DNA of 64,000 bases from Bostrychus sinensis (taxonomy: Eukaryota; Chordata; Actinopteri; Gobiiformes; Eleotridae): contig CM036251.1 in NCBI GenBank assembly GCA_020698575.1, positions 4,628,288 to 4,692,287 of the forward strand, in the 5' to 3' direction. Below, piece after piece: positions 1 to 8,569 of the stretch (position 1 is its first letter; each line of letters begins with the position of its first letter). The position numbers and the translations under genes are program-made. The notes below the pieces were generated by a model that did no database searches, was not told where the DNA came from, and worked only from the letters and a program-made list of their open reading frames with translations.

Positions 1-141
1 GACAGTGTCAGCCCAGTGTCGATCGATGCAGTTCTTGTAGAAGTTGTGTCCACAGGAGGTAGTGACTGGGTCGGTGAACACTTCCAGGCAGATGCAGCAC
101 TGAAGCTGGTCTTCAGACAGCAGACAGGAGGCAGTGGCCAT
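1..141 (-). CDS. TRIM-family RING-finger protein, N-terminal part (runs off the left edge)
   Basis: Reading the minus strand from the ATG at 141-139 gives 47 codons without a stop up to the window edge. The protein starts MATASCLLSEDQLQCCICLE and continues as a RING finger: C15-x2-C18, then C30-x-H32, then C38. This is the usual opening of fish TRIM proteins (RING, then B-box, coiled coil and often B30.2), which are commonly E3 ubiquitin ligases, many linked to antiviral defence. The start is good: -3 is G and +4 is G. The bases just upstream (read on minus) form a pyrimidine-rich tract ending in AG two bases before the ATG, so this may be a coding exon after a 5'UTR intron. Odd: the fifth zinc ligand of the C3HC4 pattern, expected at residue 35 (CGHNF-C-KNC), is Tyr (codon at 39-37). 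The RING may be impaired, or the gene may be a decaying family member. Which TRIM it is cannot be told from 47 residues. Confidence 0.85.
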   Translation of the reverse strand, partial: MATASCLLSEDQLQCCICLEVFTDPVTTSCGHNFYKNCIDRHWADTV

Positions 142-868
142 TTCTAAGAACAACAACCCTTGACATATTATTCACAAAGGCAGTTAGTAAATCTATAACA
201 CTGCCAGAGTAAAGCTGTATATTTTCTTTCTTTCTTTCAAATGTTGTACTTACCAGGTTTTCTAGAAATTCGAGATGACAAAGAGGTTGGCTTGCTGTAG
301 CTCGCAGACAGGTGTAATGGACTTACCATTGTTTTACTGTGGCAGCTTCTCATATCTTTATACCACAGTCTATAATGTTAAATGATTTACTAAATCAAGA
401 CCTTTGGTAAGCAATAAATCTGTGAGTGCCAGTATCAAGAAAAAGCAGATGCACAGATTAATTCTTTGTTTACTGTTGCGCAACAAACCCTTCAGAAACT
501 TTTTATTCCATATAATCATAGAGTTCATTTGTTAGTTATTAACATCAGGACCAGTGATAGAATGAGACAGTTTCTTGTGAACATAATAATTTGGTGTCTG
601 TTGTGATGACAAGGTACAGGACAGGTATCGGCAGGTACAGTGTGCCATGTTCCGGGCGGCTGTGGAGGTGAAAACTCAGGTCTAGGAGGAGTTCAGTGAG
701 GTCTTGGAGGAGGACAATTGTTTGGTCTTAAAAAGATTCTGGCAAACTGTTCGGCGCCTCGGGATGAAGGAAAAGTGATTTATCAATACAATATTGTCGG
801 ACAGTGAAAGTAATTAATAGCGGATCTTCTCAATCCCACCAACCCACACCAAAGGAGAGGCTGGTGAC
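142..868. other. Upstream region of the TRIM gene; nothing recognised
   Basis: This is AT-rich sequence upstream of the minus-strand TRIM start. It presumably holds its 5'UTR intron or promoter. I see no repeat ends, no convincing TATA box and no open frame worth calling. Confidence 0.4.
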
Positions 869-1344
869 TCAAACGTCACCCAAATTCACTGATGTCTCAT
901 CACCTGTTCTGTTTCTTTCTGACCGGAGCAGGAGCTTGGAGCCGGAGCTTGAACCAGGTCCTTCATCAGCACTGGGGAGGTTTCCAGCCGAGTGTGAAGC
1001 ATCTGGGACAGAATTCAGCTCCTCCAGGTCCGAGGCTATAGTTCTGTGCTGAAAAAGGGTGTCAAATATTTTTTTTCTCATCTGCAACTGCAGCTTATAG
1101 CCAATCAACTCAGGGTCTGAGGCAGTGTAGACCTTTGACAATAGCCTGTCAGTAGCAGGGCCAACACCATTCACTCTCACATTTATTCACGAGTTCGCCT
1201 ATAGATTCATGAAAAAAACAACCTGAATTAAATGTACTATTGCTGCATATTCCTGTCATTATGTAGCAGTAACTCAGAGTGAACCAACGAGCCGAGTGTA
1301 AGCCTTGATACTTCAGCCAACTGTAAAGTCTCCACCTCCTCCAT
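869..1344 (-). pseudogene. Possible small gene or gene relic in two reading-frame pieces, unrecognised
   Basis: On the minus strand an ATG at 1344 with a good context (G at -3, G at +4) opens a 35-residue frame beginning MEEVETLQLAEVSRL and stops at 1237. Downstream, in another frame, an open stretch of about 105 codons ends at a TGA at 871-869. It has a protein-like composition: hydrophilic, with a segment DPELIGYKLQLQMRKKIF and a Ser/Gly/Glu-rich tail. The two pieces are in the right order for one gene. A possible acceptor AG lies just before GCTATTG at about 1139, and a GTGAGT donor lies at 1363-1358. I do not recognise the protein. It could be a spliced small gene, a decayed retrocopy, or chance. 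An 82-codon frame on the plus strand here is a shadow of this one. Confidence 0.25.
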
Positions 1345-2008
1345 TACTTCTCTGTGTACTCACAGAACCCACTGCGCTCTGTGCAACCTGCTGACTACAG
1401 CCGAGCATTTCCCACGAGGCCGAGCGGCAACATCTGCTTCTCTGTACTCGCCTTCCTCAGCAGGTGTGGGCAGAGACCGAAATAATAATGTATGCTTTAG
1501 TACACACTGTCTTCGCTTGGGAGAATAGATGAGGCCCCGACGGTTTGTTCAGAGCGGTTATAACCACAGCCGGGCTTATTTCCTCATTAAAAACTCAGGC
1601 TTTGGAGAACAAACAGAGACAAAACAACAAGCAGAGCGGCCATTTTGGGACCAACAAATGTCTTGTTTAATAAAGCCAGACAGGAAGTAATGGTCTGACT
1701 CAGAGGAAGCAGGTTAAATTAAAGAAAGCTTCATAATCCCTCGTAAGAGTTTTACAGAGGACGCCATGTTGCATTTGGGAATGAGAGTGAAGTTTGAATC
1801 ACACAAACAGTACTTTTAATGTCCCCTGAAGTGCAACTGTCTGTCTTGTATTTTACCCATAAGAGCTTCCACGTAAAAATCAAATATTTAAAATACTACT
1901 CAGTGTTACCTCCAATATAATAAAAGTGATCATCTGTCTCTGGTTCACCTCTGGTCCTTCCCTGGACCGCTTTTGACAGATCCTGTTAAAGAGTTAAAGC
2001 TGGTTCGA
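1345..2008. other. No feature recognised apart from the YY1-like motif
   Basis: Unique-looking sequence with moderate GC between 1370 and 1460. No repeat ends or credible frames were seen. Confidence 0.4.
1636..1647 (-). promoter_or_regulatory. YY1-like motif (AAAATGGCCGC on minus)
   Basis: On the minus strand the sequence CAAAATGGCCGC matches the YY1 consensus, which in vertebrates is often close to transcription starts and oriented with the transcript. It lies about 300 bp upstream of the candidate frame at 869-1344. A single motif is weak evidence. Confidence 0.3.
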
Positions 2009-2016
2009 ATAGAAAG

Positions 2017-2572
2017 TAGGGCTGGGACAAAATATTGATTTTATGATATATTGTGATATTTTGACCCAATACTGATATTGACACTTGGATACTGATACTT
2101 TTTGTGAAATAATAACGGTGCTATGGTGCCGCGCTGCTTTCACATCAAATGTCGCCAAAAGTGGTGAAGTATTCTGCCAGGACTGTAGAGGGCAGCACTG
2201 CACTTCTAAGCACTTGGTTTGATAAGTATGCTGACACAAATATAAATATCTCCAGACTGACTGATGGTGGATTTATTACTTTTGAAGACAGGACTGGTTT
2301 CTTATTTATTTAAGTCTATAAAACACTGATGTGTGAATTGACACCAAAGTATTCATATTTTTCAATACCATTAGTTCTGTATCAATACCAATCTGAAAGT
2401 GTTCTGAAGAAAAAAACAATAGTTCTTTTTTCTTTAAAAATACAGTGATATATCATTTGTTATCCTGTGCAATATAACGATAATCGCAATATCACCATAT
2501 CATAATATTATTGGTATTGTGAGCCATGTATTGTGTATCTTATTGTAAGATACCTTGTGATTCCCAGTCCTA
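2017..2572. mobile_element. Non-autonomous hAT element (ends TAGGGCTGGG), intact target duplication
   Basis: A 556-bp element starts TAGGGCTGGGAC and ends TTCCCAGTCCTA, which are inverted ends of about 12 bp. It is flanked by a perfect 8-bp direct repeat ATAGAAAG at 2009-2016 and 2573-2580. An 8-bp duplication with these ends is the hAT superfamily signature. The interior is AT-rich with many ATATTG/CAATAT steps and no transposase, so it would need enzyme from elsewhere. An 81-codon frame inside it is not a gene. Confidence 0.88.
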
Positions 2573-2642
2573 ATAGAAAGTTGTCAGAATACACAGTACA
2601 TCACAGTTTGTAGCATTTGGCGCTGCATATGAAGCAAATCCT

Positions 2643-3090
2643 TAGGGCTGCACAATATATCGCAAAATTATCGTTATCGCATTATCAGCAAACGCAATAT
2701 CCGTATCGCAAGAATCTAAATATATCACAATAACGCTGTGGTCTTCCATCTGACAGAGATTTACACTGAAGAATCATTTTCCACCAGAGCCTTAAAAGAA
2801 CATGTGTTGTGACTAAATAAAAATGTTTAAAAAGTCCAGTTTTAGTGGTAATTTAATTAATTTAGTCACAGCTTAGCCTTGTTTTATTCCTGGTTTAGTC
2901 TGTGTTAAGTTTTGATTTTGTTGCTGTTTTGACTTGTAAATACAGGAACTTACATTTTTGTGAAATGTAGTGAATTTAACTTGCTATGTTCGAAAAAAAG
3001 GCTCTATTTTCAAATATCGCAATAATATTGTTATCACTATCCAACATAGTTATCGAATATCGCATGTTTTCTCCATATCGTGCAGCCCTA
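2643..3090 (+). mobile_element. F1 hAT element, copy 1
   Basis: First of about 12 copies of a non-autonomous hAT family of about 440 bp. The ends are TAGGGCTGCACAATAT and ATATCGTGCAGCCCTA. Internal landmarks are CTGTGGTCTTCCATCTGACA near the left and a TTCCTGGTTTAGTCTG motif in the middle. The flanks CAAATCCT (2635-2642) and CAAATTCT (3091-3098) are an 8-bp target duplication with one mismatch. There is no coding capacity. Orientation + is defined by this copy. Confidence 0.88.
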
Positions 3091-3872
3091 CAAATTCTCA
3101 TAACACATAACTTTATAAGCACCAATAATAGGCAGTGGTTATGATGTTGATTGGTTTACAAGACATGGCCAGGCCCTTAGAAAAACTATTATCAAAGTTA
3201 ACCCCTAATAAAGTCCAACATAAAAGTTTGGTAACAGGTTTTGCTGAACTAGAGGCCGTTTGTGTCCCAGGAAGTCCCACATGTGGATACGTAACCTCCT
3301 GTTTGACTTTGTGACTTTGTTTAGTGTTGTTTATGTTCTGAGTTTTGGAGGTCACCGTCTCCTCGGGCTCTGAGATGATTAGTGGCTCCAGATGGCGTCA
3401 CAGTGATAAATTATTTTAATTAAGAGCTGCATCAATCACAGTGGAGGAGCACACAGGCTGTCCTGGGACGAGGTAATGACACTGACCCGGCTTATTAAAA
3501 CCAAGACAAATACCGGCATTTACTACACAAAATATCTGTGATTTAATACACAAACTTCATCCATCCTTCGCTTTTACTCTAAACTTTACTGCTGATATTT
3601 TATTTCAAAATCCTTCCTGACCTTACCCGATCCATTTGACTGGGTTTGACACTGGTTAGTAAGGAGGACCAAAACTGCCAAATCAATCAATTAATAAATT
3701 AATAAATAAATGCTAATACTGACAAATAATTAATTAAACAGGACAACAAATGTTAAAATAAAAATATATTTAAATGAAGTAAATAAAGTACTATAATTAT
3801 TCCCTTTCTGTATTTGCTTTAATTTATTTATGCTTTATTTTATTATTTGTTTTTTCCTCTTTTATTTATTCC
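3091..3872. other. No gene; AT-rich spacer
   Basis: AT-rich spacer; from about 3680 to 3870 it is very AT-rich with runs of AATAAATTAATAAATAAA type. No gene or element ends were recognised. Confidence 0.4.
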
Positions 3873-4080
3873 CAGTGGTGGTCGAAGTACTCAAAATGTG
3901 TACTGTTACTTCAAAAATAATATTACACAGGTAGAAGTAAAAGTACACAACAAAAAATTTACTTCAGTAAAAATATTGAACATAAATTTTACTTAAGAAG
4001 GCAGTATGAAAGTTTCAGCAAAAACTACTTCTACTTTGGACATTTTAAAGTTTTACTTAAGTAAAAGTACTATTTTTTTC
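3873..4080 (+). repeat. Teleost interspersed repeat of the CAGTGGTGG / TAAAAGTAC type, partial
   Basis: Starts CAGTGGTGGTCGAAGTACTC and holds repeated ACTTCAGTAAAAATATTG and ACTTAAGTAAAAGTAC blocks, as in a very common fish repeat with hAT-like ends. No matching right end or target duplication was found, so it is probably truncated. Confidence 0.55.
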
Positions 4081-4214
4081 ATCCCAAATTTTCTGACCCA
4101 CAGTTTTTTGAGCCACAGTTGCAGACCAAACCACAGAAGTCTCTCTGCTATAAAGGTCATGTTTTTTTTTCCACAGATGATGCCTTTTTCAAAATATTCA
4201 GTGTATTCATGTAG

Positions 4215-4365
4215 GCACGCAGTAAGTACAGAGCTGCTTATAATACGGCGTATTATGTTGTTTTATGGAGAAAAAAAATGCAAGAACCCATGTTTGTTTG
4301 AGTCAGCGGTGCACTGCTTATGTCCCACCCTTTGTTTCTCTGATTGGTTACTCTAACTAATAAAG
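4215..4365 (+). repeat. Unclassified interspersed repeat (local family 2), partial
   Basis: The stretch from AGTACAGAGCTGCTTATAAT to TCTCTGATTGGTTACTC recurs at 21800-22092 and 31692-32410. Open frames sharing a STELLI sequence come from this repeat and are not genes. Confidence 0.6.
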
Positions 4366-4400
4366 GTTACATATTGCCATGGACAAGGTAATTGTATTTA

Positions 4401-4917
4401 CCGTATTTTCCGCACTATAAGGCACACCTAAAAGCCTTTAATTTTCTAAAAACCGACAGTGCGCCTAGGCGTGTTTATGGATCCTGCCGCAAAAGAACAA
4501 GGAGGCGCGGCCTTTGCTCCATCTCAGTAGAAGAGTTGCGACATTGAGGGGACAGAAAACTGAGCGCTCGAACGCTGTTCATGTAGCTTTGAACTGTGAC
4601 AAATGGAGTTGGAAATACATTGTTTTCAATGAGGCGGCGCAAATAAGAGCTACCGGTACGTACGCTACCGTATTGTGAATGCACTAACTTGTTTTGGGAG
4701 TGAACGGAGTTGTAAGAACGCTGGTTTGTATTCTATTAATAAAGTTTGACTGACTGACTTATCTGACTGTTTTATTGACATTCCCTTTAGCGCAGCTCCA
4801 TCTAGTGGATGCGCCTTATAATGCGGTGCGCCCTATATATGAAAACAGTTTTAAAATAGGCCATTCATTGAAGGTGCGCCTTAAAATCCGATGCGCCTTA
4901 TAGTGCGGAAAATATGG
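4401..4917. mobile_element. TA-flanked DNA transposon with 30-bp inverted ends
   Basis: The left end CCGTATTTTCCGCACTATAA and the right end (as reverse complement) CCATATTTTCCGCACTATAA match over about 28 bp. TA lies directly outside both ends (4399-4400 and 4918-4919), as in Tc1/mariner-like elements. The 517-bp interior encodes no transposase, but has a GC-richer block at 4490-4680 and an AATAAAG motif near 4739 that could be remains of captured transcript sequence. A minus-strand 69-codon frame there has no support. Confidence 0.75.
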
Positions 4918-5637
4918 TAATGCAATAAAATTCCCAGCCCTAGTAAAAAGTAACAATGCTTTATCCAACAAATGTCTACTACAATAATGTTTTTTAAGTT
5001 TATTTTTTACTATCTTTATAAATTTGGTATTGGTAGAAATACAATATTTTTTATTTTTTGTAAACTAAACTCTGGAGAGGAGAGGAGTATCGTTGTAATT
5101 TGCAGTTGTCGGTCGTTGGAGGCTCACAGATGTAACTGGATCCTCTTTGGACACAACACAAATCCAATATATGGATGTTTACATGGAGACAGAGCTCAAA
5201 CAGTTCACAATAAACAAGGACACAGCAAACAACAACACGGCAGAACATTAAATATCGAAAGAATATTTTGTAGCTATCTCTGGACAACCATAAAGAACAA
5301 AAATGTATCGTTAAATCTCACCACTGGAGAGTCAATGTACGTTTTGTGCTGGTGGGTCAGAACCTAAAAGTGGGTTGTAGGGATTTTTAAATATAATGTC
5401 AATATTAGCTTGTGAAAAGTCTACATGTTGTTGTAATGATATAAAATGGTAAAAACTGATTTTAAAATACGTGTGCCAACAAATTTAGGCTTTTATGTAA
5501 TCATATTTTTGTCATCATATTGTCTGTGGACACTCAGGTCATCCAGGCTCTGAATCACAACAAAAAAAAGTTTCAAAAAAGGTTTTAAAAGAAAGTAATA
5601 CATACACAGGGCAACTACAGCCTACTTTGGTGTCATG
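4918..5637. other. Spacer without recognised feature
   Basis: AT-rich sequence. Overlapping open frames on both strands at 4972-5367 have no protein-like character. Nothing else was recognised. Confidence 0.35.
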
Positions 5638-6024
5638 TAGGGCTGCACAGTGTATTATAACATCTGTATCACAAGAATCTAAATATATCGCAATAACGCT
5701 GTGGTCTTCCATCTGACAGAGATTTACACTGAAGAATCATTTTCCACCAGAGCCTTAAAAGAAAATGTGTTGTGACTAAATAAAAATGTTTAAAAAGTCA
5801 AGTTTTAGTTATAATTTTCTTAATTTAATCACAGTTTAGCCTTGTTTTATTCCTGGTTTAGTCTGTGTTAAGTTCTGACTTGTGAATACAGAGACTTGCA
5901 TTTTTGTCTTAAAGCCATTGTAGGTAGTAAGTGGAAAACTGACTAGAGGGCGCTGTTTTGTGAGTGTAGCAGGCAGAGTTATATCCCGCCCCTGGCAGAC
6001 CCAGCATGGCTCAGCAGTGCTGTG

Positions 6025-6724
6025 CAATGTTGCCAGATTGGGCGGTTTCCCACCCAATTGGGCTACTTTTGCTTTCTCTCGGCGGAAAAAAATAGCATTG
6101 GCCGGGTGTATAATATTTGGGCTATTTTTAGACTTATGGGGCGGGATTTTGAAAATGTAAAACAAACTTATTTTAATAATATTTTTAAATTTCCTGATCA
6201 ATAATTGTATATATTTGCTGGTTATTGATGAATAAAATTAAATTTTAAAATAGAAGAAGTAATATTAGTGTCATTAGTTATCAATCACATGTCTAATTAT
6301 GGACTTCTAATTGGTTGAAAAAAGTAAACTCTGCAGCCCTGTGAGTGCAGACGAGCCAACAGTGTTTCCTCTCAAGCTTGGAGTTTTAGCGTTTAGCAAC
6401 CTGCAGAAGTGGGGGAAATACAAGAAATCGTACAGGAAGGAGACTGACCCAGAGCTAAAAATGTGGATCGCCCCTGTCCCGGAGGAGTGCAAGCACGTGA
6501 GAGAGCTATTTGTTTTTCTGATTACACTCTTTGTGGAGACTGTTTATTACTTTTTCCATCGGCTGTTGTGAAGTTTTGTGTGCTCAAAATATGTTATTTC
6601 ATATATTTTACAGTTTTAACAATAAGATTGTAGAATGGTTGTGATTTGGGCGGGTTTTTATTGCGTTTGGCGGGTTTTATGTTATATTTGGGCTTGAAAC
6701 TGTCAGTCGGATCTGGCAACCCTG
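6025..6724 (+). mobile_element. hAT-like element D, copy 1 (ends CARTGTTGCCAGAT), inserted in C1
   Basis: The left end is CAATGTTGCCAGATTGGG and the right end is ATCTGGCAACCCTG, flanked by a perfect 8-bp duplication GTGCTGTG (6017-6024 and 6725-6732). Copy C2 has this site without the insertion, with a single GTGCTGTG, so the boundaries are confirmed inside the window. The element is 700 bp and holds a short coding relic (6311-6571). Confidence 0.9.
6311..6571 (+). pseudogene. Relic of a hAT-type transposase N-terminus (BED-like region)
   Basis: An 86-codon frame inside element D contains YRKETDPELKMWIAPVP near residues 41-57, preceded by KWGKYKK. Many animal hAT transposases and ZBED-like proteins begin their BED zinc finger with a similar block (K-Y-x-x-x-[FY]-R-K-E-x-x-x-[DN]-P-x-[FL]-x-x-W-[LI]-x-P-V-P). 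The cysteines that should follow are not present: the frame continues EECKHVRELFVFL and ends. I infer a deletion product left from an autonomous parent of D, not a working gene. Confidence 0.5.
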
Positions 6725-7090
6725 GTGCTGTGCTGAAACCATGGTCACGGTCTTTAGCATGGCCAGTCAGTGAAGGTGTGGACGTCACAACCTTCTCCTA
6801 TTTCTCATAACTAGAACATAAAAGAAATGTACTGAAATATATCTGATCCACACTCACAGCAGTCCCACAGCAACAATACAGGCCCCATACAACAGCAACA
6901 ATCATTATAAGTATTGTAAGAGTCAGACTGCTAGTTATTGTTAGCCGCTTAGCTAGTGTCACTGAGAGTTGCTTATACAAATGCAAGACAACTGCAGGAC
7001 TCATTCTAGCCAAAATTTTGAGGTACTGCACATGTGCACATGTTACCATTAGGTGGCACTGTTTTACAAATATAAAGAAAAGAATCTCAC

Positions 7091-7298
7091 CGGTTTAAAA
7101 GAAACGTAGCGACCATAGCATCCCCTTTTGTTCCCAGAGCTCTCTCCACCGATCAAATGCCACTCCAATATTCACTCTAGTTTTATCTCTATCTCAGTCC
7201 AACCTCTTTTTGTTTTCTTCTTTCTCTAAAAGAGTTATTGTTTTTCTAACTAAGGCAACAGTGTGTGCAGGAGTGATCAGCTGCAAGGTCTCTGCCAT
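7091..7298 (-). pseudogene. Exon carried by element C (copy 1), broken
   Basis: Minus strand, ATG at 7298-7296. The frame opens MAETLQLITPAHTVALVRKT, reaches a TGA after KKRLD, and continues in the same frame as KTRVNIGVAFDRW. A deletion relative to copy C2 then shifts the frame. The exon would end at 7091 before a GTGAGA splice donor (7090-7085). The same exon, with the same internal TGA, is in C2 at 23794-24011. The protein is not recognised beyond the shared pattern described for the E element. An open frame on the plus strand here (7210-7392) is its antisense shadow. Confidence 0.55.
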
Positions 7299-7705
7299 GA
7301 CTGCGACTGCTTTCCCAGGGAAAGTCCTTCTGTTGTGCGCAGTAGGTGCACGCGACAGTCAGACGTTGAGTGGCAGCCGCTCCCACCAATAATCATAATA
7401 AATAAATAATAAATAAAATTTTATAAAAATGTAATTTATTTTTTAAATAAAAAATACAGATAGTAGTTTAATTTGTTTTTATCTGAACCCACTCACTGTT
7501 TTGAGGGCTATTTATTGGTAAAAAACGTTTTAATTTCATGACAAAATATGTTTAAAAACCCTATTACCTACAATGGCTTTAAGTGAATTTAACTCACTGT
7601 GTCAGAAAAGTAGACCCTATTTTAAAATATCGACAAAATATTGTTATCGCATTCTCCGACATAGTTATTGAATATCACATGTTCTTCCTATGTCATGCAG
7701 CCCTA

Positions 7706-7773
7706 GTGTCATGGGTTTGAGTTGCAGGGATAGATTCTTGAACGACTCTACCTACTGAGCTACTGCTGCCCCA
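7706..7773 (-). repeat. tRNA-like SINE head
   Basis: Read on minus it contains GCAGCAGTAGCTCAGTAGGT with an A-box-like TAGCTCAGTAGGTAGAG, followed by a degenerate B-box region near ACTCAAACCC. This resembles tRNA-derived fish SINEs. The F1 copy at 5638-7705 sits next to it, and the first 8 bases are the F1 target duplication. Confidence 0.5.
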
Positions 7774-8083
7774 AAACCTGGATCACAATAAAATGAACAG
7801 GGCTAAAAATGGCTTCCACAGTTAAACCAGTGGAGAAGCTGTAGCAGAAAAGATCAATTGTGAAGATATTGATGCTATTCTCTTATTCAGACACCAAAAC
7901 ACAACTCAAGTCAGTGTCAGATTTCTTCTTTTATGCAGCAGTAGAACAAAAATATTTGCTCCTATTCCCATTTCTCTAGTTTTCCAGTCACAAGTTCCTC
8001 CTTCATTAAATATTAAAGCGAGTGTTGGAGTCCCAGATGACGTCAGACGATCAGTGTGTGCTAAAACACAGGACCAGCTGTTG

Positions 8084-8084
<1 letters not shown>

Positions 8085-8122
<38 letters not shown>
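8085..8122. repeat. (TG)19 microsatellite
   Basis: Uninterrupted TG dinucleotides over 38 bases. The cysteine/valine open frames across it are artefacts. Confidence 0.95.
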
Positions 8123-8123
<1 letters not shown>

Positions 8124-8357
8124 CTGCGGTCCAGAGTCTGTTGTTTTGGAATCGGTCCTCCTCCCCTCGGGACGTGTCCTCGTCAATGGGACAGTCTATC
8201 CTACTGAAGTAATCAATGTTAATTCAGCTCTGATCAGTGTGGGGCTCAGTGCAGCATCAGATACAGACTTACAAAGAACCTGAAAACAAACTGCTGCTTT
8301 AACGACTAACTTCAGCTTCTACAACTTTAAAACTCCTCTCAATACAAGTGTGTGTTA

Positions 8358-8393
8358 GGTAGTAGTAGTAGTAGTAGTAGTAATAGTAGTGAT
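8358..8393. repeat. (GTA)n microsatellite, imperfect
   Basis: About ten GTA units with one AATAGT interruption, just before the first satellite array. Confidence 0.85.
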
Positions 8394-8569
8394 ACAACCC
8401 CAGAACTTGGCACTCCCCTGTACAAGCTCCTCAATGTGGCAGTAGAAGTAGTAGTAGACCTGGTTTAGTCCTTGTTTGGTCCAAGTTTAGTCCTGGTTTG
8501 GTCCAAGTTTATTCCTGGTTTAGACCGAGTTTAGGATTGGTTTAGACCGAGTTTAGGATTGGTTTAGAC

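Larger units (their letters stand above)
5913..7578 (-). mobile_element. TTAA-flanked piggyBac-like element C, copy 1, with nested D1
   Basis: Inverted ends AGCCATTGTAGGTA and TACCTACAATGGCT, with TTAA directly outside both (5909-5912 and 7579-7582), the target preference of piggyBac-type transposons. Without D1 and its duplication the element is about 958 bp and aligns end to end with copy C2 at 23533-24474 in the other orientation. It carries a transposon-borne exon on the minus strand at 7298-7091. No transposase domain is visible. Confidence 0.8.
5638..7705 (+). mobile_element. F1 hAT element, copy 2, split by nested insertions
   Basis: Starts TAGGGCTGCACAGTG and ends TGTCATGCAGCCCTA, flanked by a perfect 8-bp duplication GTGTCATG (5630-5637 and 7706-7713). 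About 400 bp are F1 sequence (5638-5908 and 7583-7705); the rest is the TTAA element C1, which holds element D1. The F1 left part lacks some CAATATC units seen in other copies. Confidence 0.88.

Noticed and set aside
5913..7578. 8-bp target duplication for element C
   Set aside because: The flanks outside TTAA do not match in either copy; only TTAA is duplicated.
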